Shown piece by piece: positions 1 to 10,477 of a stretch of DNA of 35,515 nt. The DNA is from Prevotellaceae bacterium (GTDB lineage Bacteria; Bacteroidota; Bacteroidia; Bacteroidales; UBA932), in contig JAISNL010000051.1 in the NCBI GenBank assembly GCA_031276235.1, positions 1 through 35,515 on the forward strand. Reading direction: 5' to 3'. The notes under the pieces were generated by a model that did not search any database, was not told where the DNA came from, and worked only from the letters and a program-made list of their open reading frames with translations. Both the position numbers and the translations under genes were made by a program. Position 1 is the stretch's first letter; the number at the start of each line of letters is the position of its first letter.

Positions 1-7
1 AATTTTT

Positions 8-50
8 TGGATTGCTTTGCTGACGCTTGCAATGATGCGGTGCGTGGTAT
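8..50. repeat. Degenerate REP-like repeat, related to the hairpin repeats at 32785 and 34531
   Basis: TGGATTGCTTTGCTGACGCTTGCAATGATGCGGTGCGTGG resembles TGGATTGCTTCGTCGCTACGCTCCTCGCAATGACG found later in the window. Confidence 0.5.
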
Positions 51-183
51 TTTGGTCGTCATCCTATATTTGCACAAAAAAAATAAACACTAAATTCGCG
101 GAAATAAAAATGCAAAAAAAATAATAATAACAAACGACAGAACAAAGGGAAAGAAAAAGATTATCACCGTCATAGGCACAAAG

Positions 184-438
184 ATGCCGTTCGCAAAGCT
201 AATTCCTTTCCCTATTGGTTATATTATAAAAGAAAATGAAAAAATTACTGAGACGTACACATACAGTATTGATGATATAAATATACGTCTTACTTATGAC
301 TGTATAAATGATACTAAAAATGTATATGCCGAATATATATACAAATTAAAAAACAATACATTAATAATCGCCTTTAAATCTATGGATTTTTCGGGAATTT
401 TATGTGGTGTTTATGGATTCTACAAGCGCATAAATTAA
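184..438 (+). CDS. Hypothetical short protein (84 aa)
   Basis: ORF only, no recognised family. Confidence 0.3.
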   Translation: MPFAKLIPFPIGYIIKENEKITETYTYSIDDINIRLTYDCINDTKNVYAEYIYKLKNNTLIIAFKSMDFSGILCGVYGFYKRIN

Positions 439-549
439 TTTTTTAACGCAAGCAATAAACCCACGTATGCAGTAAATAAGCAGTAAAAAATATTTACAAA
501 AGCATTAATACGTTTACAATAAGCGTATTATATGAAGATATAGTACTGC

Positions 550-591
550 ATGGGGTGCAAGGGGTCGAAAGTTCGAGTCTTTTCACCCCGA
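550..591 (+). other. 3' half of a tRNA-Pro(GGG) gene (anticodon loop to discriminator base); probable attachment-site remnant
   Basis: ATGGGGT anticodon loop, GCAAG 3' anticodon stem, GAAAG-TTCGAGT-CTTTT T-arm, CACCCCG-A acceptor 3' strand; no matching D-arm or 5' acceptor upstream. Confidence 0.65.
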
Positions 592-715
592 CAAATGAAA
601 TAAGTTGTTGAAAATAAATAAATTGCATTGATGCAAAATTTATTAGATACACTTAAATGCAGTTTAGATATAGTTATGAATTTACACTACGCAATTTTCA
701 AAAAAATTAAAGAAT

Positions 716-1192
716 ATGCGTAGAAAAAAAATTTTAATCTTACCGAACCTCAATGACAGAGGAGGAGATTTATTAAAAAAATGGTATGTATAATTGTCGC
801 AACGCAATCCGAGAACTGATAAGATGACGTGATGCCGTGTAGAACGATTCGAGGATATTAATATCAACTCTTTAAAAACATCAGCCAAACGCTATGCCTT
901 TGCTGAAAAAATTATTGCAGATTTGAAACGCAAACTGCATAACGGCTGGACAATATTTAACGACACCGAAAAATTTATTTACGAAGACCAGACGTAATAT
1001 TCGCATGAAGCGCGCGTGTATAAACGAGCGGTTGAATCCAATTTAACGCTTGTGTATTGGCTTTCGCGATATATCAAAGAAGAATTTAATTGCTCAGGCT
1101 TGAGCGAAGAAACTTTATGCACATACAAAAGCCGTTGTCGCGTATTTCGCATGTGGAGTGATGCCCGCAAATATATCCTTTTTTTGTTTTAA
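716..1192 (+). pseudogene. Decayed tyrosine recombinase/integrase, N-terminal and SAM-like core-binding portion only
   Basis: One frame reads MRRKKILILPNLNDRGGDLLKKWYV*LSQRNPRTDKMT*CRVERFEDINI..SAKRYAFAEKIIADLKRKLHNGWTIF..EDQT*YSHEARVY..LSEETLCTYKSRCRVFRMW; in-frame stops at 791, 830 and 995; no catalytic domain. Confidence 0.7.
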
Positions 1193-1298
1193 CTTGCTGT
1201 CCGAATTTTGGTGTACATTACAGTAAATAACGTTTTTTAGCAGAAAGATATTTTTGTTTTTCGCAGAAAAAAATTAATTTTGCGTAAAACAAAATGCG

Positions 1299-2342
1299 AT
1301 GAAATTATCGAAACCTGTTAAATTGATGACAACTGCAATACTTTTGTTTGCATCAGTGTTTATAACAAGCAAAACGCCAAATTTTGCCGAATGGTATATC
1401 AAAAACGTATATCCGCTAATTGCGGCGGCGCTTTCGTTTGTTTCGGCGCTGTTTCCGTTTTCGCTGTTTGATGTTTTTACTGTGCTTGTCGTCATTGCTT
1501 TACTTGCGATGCTTGTTTTAATGATTTTTAAAAAAATAAAATGGTCGAAAGGACTGTACATCATTGCATATTCGGGTTTGTCGCTGATAGCGTATTTTTA
1601 TTTTGCGTGGGGATTTGCCTATTTTCGCAATGATTTTTATACACGCTGCAATGTACGGAAGGCAGAATTTAATGCACAAAACTTTAATGAATTTGCAAAA
1701 AGTTTTATTACCGATGCAAATGCTGCATATTTTGAATTTGGCAGTATTGATAAAAATGACATAAACGAAAAAATAGAGCGGCAATACGAAAAACTGAAAG
1801 ATATTTTGAAAATAAAATATCCTAACGGAAAGCGAAAACCCAAGCAAATGTTATATGAATCACTGCACACAAAAACAGGCGTTTCTGGATATTTCGGACC
1901 GTTTTTCAACGAAATTCACGTTAATAATTTTGCTCTTGATTTGGAATATCCTTTTACTCTGGCGCATGAAAAAGCCCATCAATTTGGAGTTGCAAGCGAA
2001 GCCGAATGTAATCTGTATGCCTTTATTGTGTGCGCAACAGACAATGATGCACAACTGCGCTACAGCGCTTATATTTCAACAATTGGCTATGTATTGAACA
2101 ATTATTATAAAACATTTCCCGACGATTACAGAAATTTGATTGATAGCGTTGACAATAAAGTAATCGAAGATTTGAAATTAATATCCAAACATTGGACAGA
2201 TGCAAAAAATCAAACACTGTCAAACGTCCACAAAACTGTTTACGATACTTATCTTAAAACAAACAGTATTAATTCGGGAATAAAAAATTATTCGGAAGTA
2301 GTGAATTTATTAATATCAACATACAATATACTTGTAAAATGA
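1299..2342 (+). CDS. DUF3810 family membrane protein, zinc-peptidase-like
   Basis: N-terminal TM segments and the FGPFFNEIHVN...TLAHEKAHQFGVASEAECNLYAFIVC motif. Confidence 0.8.
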   Translation: MKLSKPVKLMTTAILLFASVFITSKTPNFAEWYIKNVYPLIAAALSFVSALFPFSLFDVFTVLVVIALLAMLVLMIFKKIKWSKGLYIIAYSGLSLIAYFYFAWGFAYFRNDFYTRCNVRKAEFNAQNFNEFAKSFITDANAAYFEFGSIDKNDINEKIERQYEKLKDILKIKYPNGKRKPKQMLYESLHTKTGVSGYFGPFFNEIHVNNFALDLEYPFTLAHEKAHQFGVASEAECNLYAFIVCATDNDAQLRYSAYISTIGYVLNNYYKTFPDDYRNLIDSVDNKVIEDLKLISKHWTDAKNQTLSNVHKTVYDTYLKTNSINSGIKNYSEVVNLLISTYNILVK

Positions 2343-3031
2343 CAACTGTTTTACGTATATCGGCAATTATGTTTACATATATGTTTTGCGCAGATATACA
2401 AGCGCAAACGGAAAGTCAATCATCGTATTTTCAGCAATATGTTGTTGAAGACAGCGATACTCTTTATCTTATGGATATAGATGAACTTACGGTGATAGCA
2501 ATACCGAAATTCAAAAACAAACGCGACTGGAAAAAATATTCACGAATGGTGTACAATCTTCCGCGAGTTTATCCTTATGCGCAAATAGCAAAAAACAAAC
2601 TTGCCGAAATGGACAGGCAGTTTGCGAAAATTCATAACAGGCGGCAACGAAAAGAATACATAAAAACTGTAGAAAAGGAAATGACAAACCAATACAAGGC
2701 TGCATTGAAAAAACTGACCATATCGCAGGGCAAAATGCTGATAAAACTTATAAACCGAGAAACGGAAACAACAGTTTATCAAATTGTGAAAGAAATGAAA
2801 GGCGGATTTTTAGCATTTTTCTGGCAAAGCGTTGCAAGTATTTTCGGCGCAAGCCTGAAATACAAATACGACAAAAACGGAGATGATGCTATTCTCGAAA
2901 AACTTGTAAACATATACGAACATGGCAATTATAACGAACTTTACATTAAAGTTTTTGGGCTTGGCATAGAAGAACACACAAAACAATTGCAGGAAAAACG
3001 AAATAAAAAACAAAACAAAGCAAATAAATAA
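2339..3031 (+). CDS. DUF4294 domain protein
   Basis: IPKFKNKRDWKKYSRMVYNLPRVYPYAQIAKNKL...QGKMLIKLINRETETTVYQIVKEMKGG; ATGA overlap with the upstream gene. Confidence 0.75.
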   Translation: MTTVLRISAIMFTYMFCADIQAQTESQSSYFQQYVVEDSDTLYLMDIDELTVIAIPKFKNKRDWKKYSRMVYNLPRVYPYAQIAKNKLAEMDRQFAKIHNRRQRKEYIKTVEKEMTNQYKAALKKLTISQGKMLIKLINRETETTVYQIVKEMKGGFLAFFWQSVASIFGASLKYKYDKNGDDAILEKLVNIYEHGNYNELYIKVFGLGIEEHTKQLQEKRNKKQNKANK

Positions 3032-3288
3032 TTCGTTCCAATCATTCGCAAGCGTTGGATATTTGCTCGTAAATATAACATTTTAAACCTCAAAATCACT
3101 GTTTGCAACAAACACAAAAATGAAATTAATTAAAGCAAATAAGCATTTTACTACAGAGCGTAATGCAAAATTTGTTTTTTTAGAAATTTTCTCTTAAAAG
3201 GCGCTCGCGAACAAAGACTATATGATATTTTTAAAATTCGGATGATATTTGTCGGCAATTTTGTACTTTTGCGTCTGCATACAGAAAA

Positions 3289-4248
3289 ATGACAGAAGAA
3301 GAAATAAAAAAAACATGGATGGTGATAGTTAATCCCAGCGCAGGAACTCGAAAAGGGTTAACCGACTGGCCTGTTATTTCAAATCAAATGTATCGTAGCG
3401 GACTTGATTTTACATGCGTTTTCACCGAAAAAAAATATCATGCCGTAGAGTTAACTGTAAAAGCAATAAACGACGGATTTCGCAAAATTGTAGCCATAGG
3501 CGGAGATGGCACTGTAAACGAAATTGTTAATGGAATTTTCATTCAAAAAAAAGCGCCTGTAACCGACATATCGCTTGCCGTCATTGCAGTTGGTACAGGT
3601 AACGATTGGGTGCGAATGCTCGGAATCCCCAAAACATATCAGGAAGCAATAAAGGCAATTTCGCAGGGACAAACTATTTTGCAGGATGTAGGATTAATAT
3701 CGTTTTACGAAACAAAAGTAAAACATCAACGCTATATGGCAAATGTAGCAGGCATGGGCTATGATGCCGCAGTAAATCGCGTTTTCAACAGGCTGAAAGA
3801 TGAAGGACGAAGCGGCAAATGGCTTTATATTTTAAGTGTAGCAAAAACGTTACTGGGATACAGAAGTAAAAAATTTAACATTATTGTAGATGGTGAAACA
3901 ATTCTCAGCAATGTTAATGTTTTCAGTGCAAATGTAGGCATAGGAAAATACAATGGAGGCGGAATGTTGCAGTTGCCTCAAGCCGAAATTGACGATGGAC
4001 TGTTTGATATTACAGTGATAAAAAAAATGAGCAAATTAAAAATCATTAAACATTTCAAAAAACTTTTCAACGGCAAAATATACAAATTACCAGGCGTTGT
4101 ATCTTTGCAGGGCAAACGCATCGAAATAAATTCAAAGCCCGAAACTCCTATTGAAATTGACGGCGAAGCGCTTGGTTACTGTCCGTTCGTATTCGAACTT
4201 ATACCTCAATGCATAAACGTAGTGGTAGGCAAAAATTATAAAAAATAA
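3289..4248 (+). CDS. Diacylglycerol kinase family lipid kinase (YegS/DagK-like)
   Basis: VNPSAGTRKG and GGDGTVNEIVNG motifs, AVIAVGTGNDWVR. Confidence 0.88.
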   Translation: MTEEEIKKTWMVIVNPSAGTRKGLTDWPVISNQMYRSGLDFTCVFTEKKYHAVELTVKAINDGFRKIVAIGGDGTVNEIVNGIFIQKKAPVTDISLAVIAVGTGNDWVRMLGIPKTYQEAIKAISQGQTILQDVGLISFYETKVKHQRYMANVAGMGYDAAVNRVFNRLKDEGRSGKWLYILSVAKTLLGYRSKKFNIIVDGETILSNVNVFSANVGIGKYNGGGMLQLPQAEIDDGLFDITVIKKMSKLKIIKHFKKLFNGKIYKLPGVVSLQGKRIEINSKPETPIEIDGEALGYCPFVFELIPQCINVVVGKNYKK

Positions 4249-4343
4249 TTACAATCGAATTTGTTGCTTGTAAAGAGATAAAAAACACACATCTATCAAC
4301 AAGCGACTTTAATATTTTTGTCTATCGTATCGAAATGATAAAA

Positions 4344-5318
4344 TCAATAATTCAAACTTTGTTTGATATTGTTCCATCTTTCATCGCTGAGTTTTGTACC
4401 CACTACTTCTACCACATTGCCTGCGCACAGAGAGCCTATCTCGCCGCAAATTTCTATAGGAAGTTTTTTAGCCATTCCATATAAAAATCCCGTAGCGTAC
4501 AGATCGCCTGCGCCAGTAGCGTCTATAGCTTTTGCAGGCAGAGCGCGTATTTTATAAAATTCATTACCCTGTTGTACGTATGAGCCTGACGCTCCTGTTT
4601 TAACAATTGCAATTTTACACAATTCGGCAAGTATTCTTACTGCTTCCTGCGGATTTTTGTCGGTGAATGTTTTAGCTTCCTCTTCGTTTGCAAATATTAT
4701 ATCAACGTACTTGTCTAATATTTCTGCCATAAATTTTTTATTTTCGGCAACTATATTGAAACTCGACATATCCATCGAAATTGTTATTCTGTGCCGTTTT
4801 GCAAGTTCAAGAGCGCGTTTCATCAATGCATAGTCTTGCACCAGATAGCCTTCGATATGTAAATAATCATAATCTTCAAATTGCTTGTCGCAAAGATCTT
4901 CTTCACAAAGATCGATAGCCGCTCCGAGATATGTACACATTGTACGTTCTCCATCGGGAGTTATCAACACTTTACAGTTTCCTGTAGTTTTTTCTACTGT
5001 TATTAATGCAGGAGTAGTTCCGTTTTTTTTCATGTCGTTAAGAAAAAAATTGCCAAGTTCATCTTTGCCTGTTTTTCCTATAAAAGCTGTTTTGATGCCA
5101 AGTCGGCTAAGCCCGTTCACGGTGTTGGCTGCCGAGCCGCCCGCAATAATATCATATTTGCATTGACGCTTTATGTCGTCAAAAATTTTGTTGGTTGTTT
5201 TTTCATCTACATGCGTCATACTTCCTTTTGGCAAATTATATTTGTGAAGCATTGAATCATCTGTGAATATTGCCAGAATATCAACAAGTGCATTTCCTAT
5301 ACCAAGAATTTTATTCAT
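4344..5318 (-). CDS. PfkB family sugar/adenosine kinase
   Basis: GNALVDILA, GGSAANTVNGLSRLG, DATGAGDLYATGFLYG. Confidence 0.88.
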   Translation of the reverse strand: MNKILGIGNALVDILAIFTDDSMLHKYNLPKGSMTHVDEKTTNKIFDDIKRQCKYDIIAGGSAANTVNGLSRLGIKTAFIGKTGKDELGNFFLNDMKKNGTTPALITVEKTTGNCKVLITPDGERTMCTYLGAAIDLCEEDLCDKQFEDYDYLHIEGYLVQDYALMKRALELAKRHRITISMDMSSFNIVAENKKFMAEILDKYVDIIFANEEEAKTFTDKNPQEAVRILAELCKIAIVKTGASGSYVQQGNEFYKIRALPAKAIDATGAGDLYATGFLYGMAKKLPIEICGEIGSLCAGNVVEVVGTKLSDERWNNIKQSLNY

Positions 5319-5575
5319 ATTTTTGTTGTTTGTTGTAAAAAATAATCGCCAAAATTAGCAAATAAAATTAAAATGTTTTAATATTTTTAAAAATGACATT
5401 AATAATTCAGGTCAACTCACTGAATAAAATGGCTTAATCAACTTCAAATAAAATGATTGAAAAGCTGATTTAATATCAAAACAATCTTGTTATCATACGT
5501 TATGCGTTTGATGAAAGACGCATAATATATTATCAACCGCGTAACCTTGCAAATAGATCAACACAACTAAAAATT

Positions 5576-5959
5576 TTACTTATAACAGTAAACCATATCA
5601 TAAAAATCATGTATTAGATTGTTGGTGTATAAATATGCAAATATAGGATACTCTTCTTGTAGCCTGTAACGAATATAATCTGTGATATTTGTTGGAATTT
5701 CAATATCATAAATTCCAGATTTTTCTTCGTTTTCAATTTCCATAATAGCATTTTTTTCATCTTTTCCCAATCGGATTCCGTATAAATACGAATCAATAAT
5801 ATGAAAAATCATACTTTCCGGACATTCCAATATCGTACTATCAGACAAATATTTAACCTGTGAAGGCAAAATATCTCCAACTGCCATTGGTCGTATTGAT
5901 ACGCGTTTTTCTATCATTTTCCGAATTACAGATGTTTTTTTCAAAAATAAGTTTTCCAT
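5576..5959 (-). CDS. Hypothetical protein
   Basis: 127-aa ORF with no recognised family. Confidence 0.5.
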   Translation of the reverse strand: MENLFLKKTSVIRKMIEKRVSIRPMAVGDILPSQVKYLSDSTILECPESMIFHIIDSYLYGIRLGKDEKNAIMEIENEEKSGIYDIEIPTNITDYIRYRLQEEYPIFAYLYTNNLIHDFYDMVYCYK

Positions 5960-6171
5960 AAATTAGTAATTAAATCATTTATTTTATTGTAATTGCCTAT
6001 TCTTATACCGCAACAAATTCCTCGTTTCTCTATTAATTTTAGCTTAATTCGTTAATAATAACCTGCGCAAAAATTTGTAAATGCGGTTGATTTCACCTTC
6101 CTATCATATATGATTGCATGAAACAAAGGTAAACATTTTTTCTTTGCCACAATCATTTTTGATAGAAAGTT

Positions 6172-6390
6172 ATGAATAAAGAAGTTATTTTAGTAAAAAT
6201 AGGATTGAAAATAAGAGAATTCCGTAAAGAAAAAAATTTATCTATAATGGAATTTTCCGATAAACTTGAAATCGAATATAATAATCTAATAAGAATCGAA
6301 AAAGGCAGAACTAATTTCACTATCGGCACGTTGTTGAAAATTTGCAAAGCGCTTGATGTAAAACTTGTTGATATTGTTAATGTTGAGTAA
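6172..6390 (+). CDS. XRE-family helix-turn-helix regulator
   Basis: GLKIREFRKEKNLSIMEFSDKLEIEYNNLIRIEKGRTNFTIGTLLKICKALDV. Confidence 0.88.
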   Translation: MNKEVILVKIGLKIREFRKEKNLSIMEFSDKLEIEYNNLIRIEKGRTNFTIGTLLKICKALDVKLVDIVNVE

Positions 6391-6510
6391 ATCGTTTGGT
6401 ATCTGTAATTTTCAAATTTTTATGTTACTGTTATTTGTTACAGCGAATGATTTTAAAATGTCTGAACAATATTTTGCATTATCGCAAATTATTGCTAATA
6501 TTGCACAATT

Positions 6511-9315
6511 ATGAAAAAATTTCTGGAATTAACCGCAATTGATTTATACCGCAAATTTGGCAACAATCTTTCGGATATTACCGTTGTATTTCCGAGCAAA
6601 CAGGCAAAAAATTTCTTCAATAACAGCCTGTATAATGTTGCAGGACAAACTTTATGGTCGCCAAATTATTTAACGCTCAACAATCTTTTTGAAAGTCTGT
6701 CAACATTTAATATTGCCGATACTTTGCAACTTGTGAGCGAGTTGTACGAAGCGTATGCGGACAATACAAAAACCAGTGAAAATTTTAATGATTTTTACTT
6801 TTGGGGCGAAATGCTTTTGCGCGATTTTGACGATATTGATAAAAACATGGTTGATGCTCAATTATTGTTTCAAAATTTGCAAAATCTTAAAAAACTGCAA
6901 CATACTTTTGATTTTTTAGACGAAAATCAGCAAATGGCTTTGATGCAGTTTTTTTCCAATTTTTCGATAGAAAAACAAAGTGAACTTAAGAAAAAATTTA
7001 TAGAAATTTGGGATGTTTTAGGTAATATTTATCAACAGTTTCGCAAAAAACTGCAATCTCAAAATCTGGCATATGAAGGAATGTTGTTCCGCTCAATTAT
7101 CGAAAATAAAAATCTGAATGTCAACGAAACATTTAAATATAAAAAATACGCATTCGCAGGATTTAATGTTTTGAATGTCTGCGAAAAAGAATTGTTTCAT
7201 TTACTCAAAAAACATGAAAAGGCTTTATTTTACTGGGATTATGATGGATATTACGTAAGAAACAAAAATCATGAGGCGGGATTTTTTATGCGCAATAATT
7301 TATCTGAATTTCCGTCGGAACTTGATGCAAAAAATTTTAATTCGTTTGCCGAAAACAAAAAAAAAATAAAAATAATATCATCACCTACCGAAAATGCGCA
7401 GGCAAGATATTTGCACGAATGGCTGAATTCCGAAAAAAATATTAACGATTCGGCAGTTGTTTTGTGCAATAAATCATTGCTTTTGCCGATATTGTATTCA
7501 TTGCCCGAAAATATTTCGAATGTAAACATTACAACAGGTTTTCCATTGTCGCAAACGCCGATATACAGCGCAATCAATGCATTGATAGATTTGCAAATAA
7601 AGGGCTTCAACAAAAGCATAAATTTGTGGAATAAAGAATATATATTGAATGTTTTACAAAATCAATATATACAAACACTTTCACCTGAAATAGAAAACAT
7701 TAAAAAAGAATTGCTGAAAAATAACAATTACAGATGCGAGATTGAAAATTATTGTAATGATGAAATTATAAAATTTATTTTCAAACCGATTGATGATGCT
7801 TGTGAATTTGTAAGTTATCTTATAGAAATATTAAAAAATATTTCGCAAAAAAATACCGCAACCGATCAATTATACGGCGAGGCAATATTTCGCACATATA
7901 CGGCGTTAAACCGATTGAGCGACATGCTGACCGACAAAAAATTTGCAATAGGAACAAAAACGCTTTCAATTTTATTGCGCCGCTTGCTTCTTGCCATCAA
8001 TATACCTTTTGAAAGCAAGTCAGCAACAGGATTGCGTATAATGGGAATTCTCGACACGCGGAATATTGACTTCAAAAATATTCTTATATTGTCGGCAAAC
8101 GACAGTTTATTGCCTGTAACCGACAACGAAGCATCATTTATACCGTACAATCTGCGCCGTGCCTTTGGACTTACAACATCCGACAAAACAGATTCTATTT
8201 ATGCCTATTACTTTTACAGACTGTTGCAGCGAGCCGAAGACATAACAATATGCTACAGTACGGCTGTCGCAGGTTTGAGCAAAGCAGAGCCAAGCCGATT
8301 CATATTGCAATTACAGGTTGAATCTGATTTTAATACTCATTTATTCGATATTCAGTCTCCAATAAAATTGCCCGAAATAAAAGAAATAAAAATAGAAAAA
8401 ACGCCTGAAATAATCAGACTTTTGCAAAGTCAATACAGCAATCCCGAATCATATCTTTCGCCACGCGCATTGAACATGTTTATTGACTGTTCACTGAAAT
8501 TTTATTTTCATTACATAGCAAAACTGAAGTTGCCTGATACCGAAACAGACTCAATAATTTTCGGTAATGTTTTCCATAAAGCCGCTGAAATTGTTTATGA
8601 AACAATAGGAAAATTTAAAAATTCACACATCAGCGAATCCGATTTAAACAGGTTCATTGATAACAAGCATCTTTTGCAAAACATTGTTGACAGAGCAATG
8701 CAAATAGAAGCCAAAATTGACGATTCTCCTAATTACGGCATTCAACAGTTAATAATGCGCGATGTAATTGTTGATTATGTTAAAAAATTGCTTGAATTTG
8801 ATAAAACTAATGTCCCGTTTACGCTTTATGAAATGGAAGCAACGCTTGTCGAAAAATTCAATTTGGATACGCCTGTCGGAAGTATCAATATTTACATTGG
8901 CGGACGTATCGACAGAATTGACATAAAAGAAAATGTTTTGCGCGTTATAGATTATAAAACAGGAGGAACAAGTAAAACAATAAAGTCAATAGAAGATTTG
9001 TTTATGGCATCTAAAACCCGCAACGGATATGCTTTTCAGACGTTTTTATATTCTATCATAATATCAAAACAAAAGCCAGAATTTCACGTTATGCCATCAA
9101 TTTTGTACATCAATAAAAAATTAACGGAAACGGGTGATATTCAGATAAAATTTGAAAAAGAAAACCTGAAAGATATTAGACACATCGAAAAAGACTTTTT
9201 TAACTGTCTGGCTGAAATAATTTCAAATATTTTTGATGAGCAAATTCCCTTTACACAAACAGAAAATGAAGATTTTTGCACATATTGCAATTTTAAACAA
9301 ATTTGCAGAAAGTAA
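6511..9315 (+). CDS. PD-(D/E)XK nuclease family protein (AddB-like)
   Basis: SPRALNMFIDCSLKFYFHYIAKLKL, VIDYKTGG nuclease motif, C-terminal FCTYCNFKQICRK Cys cluster. Confidence 0.82.
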   Translation: MKKFLELTAIDLYRKFGNNLSDITVVFPSKQAKNFFNNSLYNVAGQTLWSPNYLTLNNLFESLSTFNIADTLQLVSELYEAYADNTKTSENFNDFYFWGEMLLRDFDDIDKNMVDAQLLFQNLQNLKKLQHTFDFLDENQQMALMQFFSNFSIEKQSELKKKFIEIWDVLGNIYQQFRKKLQSQNLAYEGMLFRSIIENKNLNVNETFKYKKYAFAGFNVLNVCEKELFHLLKKHEKALFYWDYDGYYVRNKNHEAGFFMRNNLSEFPSELDAKNFNSFAENKKKIKIISSPTENAQARYLHEWLNSEKNINDSAVVLCNKSLLLPILYSLPENISNVNITTGFPLSQTPIYSAINALIDLQIKGFNKSINLWNKEYILNVLQNQYIQTLSPEIENIKKELLKNNNYRCEIENYCNDEIIKFIFKPIDDACEFVSYLIEILKNISQKNTATDQLYGEAIFRTYTALNRLSDMLTDKKFAIGTKTLSILLRRLLLAINIPFESKSATGLRIMGILDTRNIDFKNILILSANDSLLPVTDNEASFIPYNLRRAFGLTTSDKTDSIYAYYFYRLLQRAEDITICYSTAVAGLSKAEPSRFILQLQVESDFNTHLFDIQSPIKLPEIKEIKIEKTPEIIRLLQSQYSNPESYLSPRALNMFIDCSLKFYFHYIAKLKLPDTETDSIIFGNVFHKAAEIVYETIGKFKNSHISESDLNRFIDNKHLLQNIVDRAMQIEAKIDDSPNYGIQQLIMRDVIVDYVKKLLEFDKTNVPFTLYEMEATLVEKFNLDTPVGSINIYIGGRIDRIDIKENVLRVIDYKTGGTSKTIKSIEDLFMASKTRNGYAFQTFLYSIIISKQKPEFHVMPSILYINKKLTETGDIQIKFEKENLKDIRHIEKDFFNCLAEIISNIFDEQIPFTQTENEDFCTYCNFKQICRK

Positions 9316-9332
9316 AAAAAATACTAACTTTG
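9302..9332 (+). promoter_or_regulatory. Bacteroidetes-type primary sigma promoter
   Basis: TTTG-N19-TAACTTTG matches the TTTG/TAnnTTTG consensus, just upstream of the ATG at 9354. Confidence 0.7.
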
Positions 9333-9353
9333 CACATTCGTAACCGTTTTGGT

Positions 9354-10244
9354 ATGACAAAAAAATTAAATATAGGATTTGTGAGTTTTTCGGGCAATGC
9401 AAAAGGATACCGAAATGCAGTCGACAAGTTTGATAATTTGACGTTTAGCGGCGTATATTTTCCAAAAGATGACAATTCTTTTGAAAATTACAGTGAACAT
9501 CGTTTTGAAAATTATCAGGATTTGCTTGACGCATCGGATATTATTCTTTTTTTCAGTGAGAAAGCACAACGAAAACTTATAATCGAAGCAATTCGCAATT
9601 TGAAACATATTCTGATTGACGATTATACATGTATTTTGAATGAGACAGTAGTTTCGTTATGCAATTTTGTGGATGAAGCCGAAATCACAGCGCAGGTAGC
9701 AATGCCTAAACTGTATTATTGGGGAATTTGCGAAATAATAGAAACATATAAAAACATCCGCTATATACATTTCGACAAAAGTATTGATTATAGTTATCGG
9801 CGACCAACCGTTGATATAATTCCCGAAATACTTGCCATAATTAAACTTGCCGACAGCGAAGTTGTATCGCTGCACAATAAAAATTTACCGCTTCCTGTTC
9901 GGAAATCCGAATTGCTGCAAATAAATTTAGAATTTCTAAACGGTATCAGCGCAAGCATTAAAGCCAATCCGTGCGCCTTTTACGACAATCGCGAACTCAC
10001 AATCATTGCCGAAAAAAACATTGCACTCATTGATTTGCGCAAACGGGAATGGCATAATCTTGTTTACAAAACAATAACTGCAGAACCAGTGAAAGAACTT
10101 TTCACACTTGACGAAGTTCCTTTTATCGAACGTAACGAACTGAAAAACCTGATAAATTCAATCACAACAAAAACAGATCCTTTCATATCTCCAAAATCAA
10201 TACGCAGTTTGTGGAAATGCATAAAAATGATGAATGTAAAATAA
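9354..10244 (+). CDS. Divergent Gfo/Idh/MocA-like oxidoreductase or hypothetical protein
   Basis: Rossmann-like start LNIGFVSFSGNAKGYRNAV, LDASDIILFF; the ATG at 9354 is preferred over the TTG at 9303 because of the promoter position. Confidence 0.5.
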   Translation: MTKKLNIGFVSFSGNAKGYRNAVDKFDNLTFSGVYFPKDDNSFENYSEHRFENYQDLLDASDIILFFSEKAQRKLIIEAIRNLKHILIDDYTCILNETVVSLCNFVDEAEITAQVAMPKLYYWGICEIIETYKNIRYIHFDKSIDYSYRRPTVDIIPEILAIIKLADSEVVSLHNKNLPLPVRKSELLQINLEFLNGISASIKANPCAFYDNRELTIIAEKNIALIDLRKREWHNLVYKTITAEPVKELFTLDEVPFIERNELKNLINSITTKTDPFISPKSIRSLWKCIKMMNVK

Positions 10245-10381
10245 AAAATACGGCATTGTTGATTAAATATATACAAATTTCTATTCCTGTGCTGCATAAG
10301 CAAAAAACAGACAGTTTCAACATTTCCACTTTCTTTTAATAACATTTTGATTTCTTTTTCATTCTTGCCAAAAAAATGTAT

Positions 10382-10477
10382 AAGTGATGAAAAATTAATG
10401 GACAATAATAACTCCTAATGTTGTTGTGTAGTGAAAATGAGATTGCTTTGTTACATTTTATTTGTTTTTCATCACTT
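10382..10477. mobile_element. Short MITE/REP-like element with 13-bp terminal inverted repeats, related to the elements at 32716 and 34461
   Basis: AAGTGATGAAAAA...TTTTTCATCACTT; the right end TTGTTACATTTTATTTGTTTTTCATC matches the right end of the 32716 element. Confidence 0.5.
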
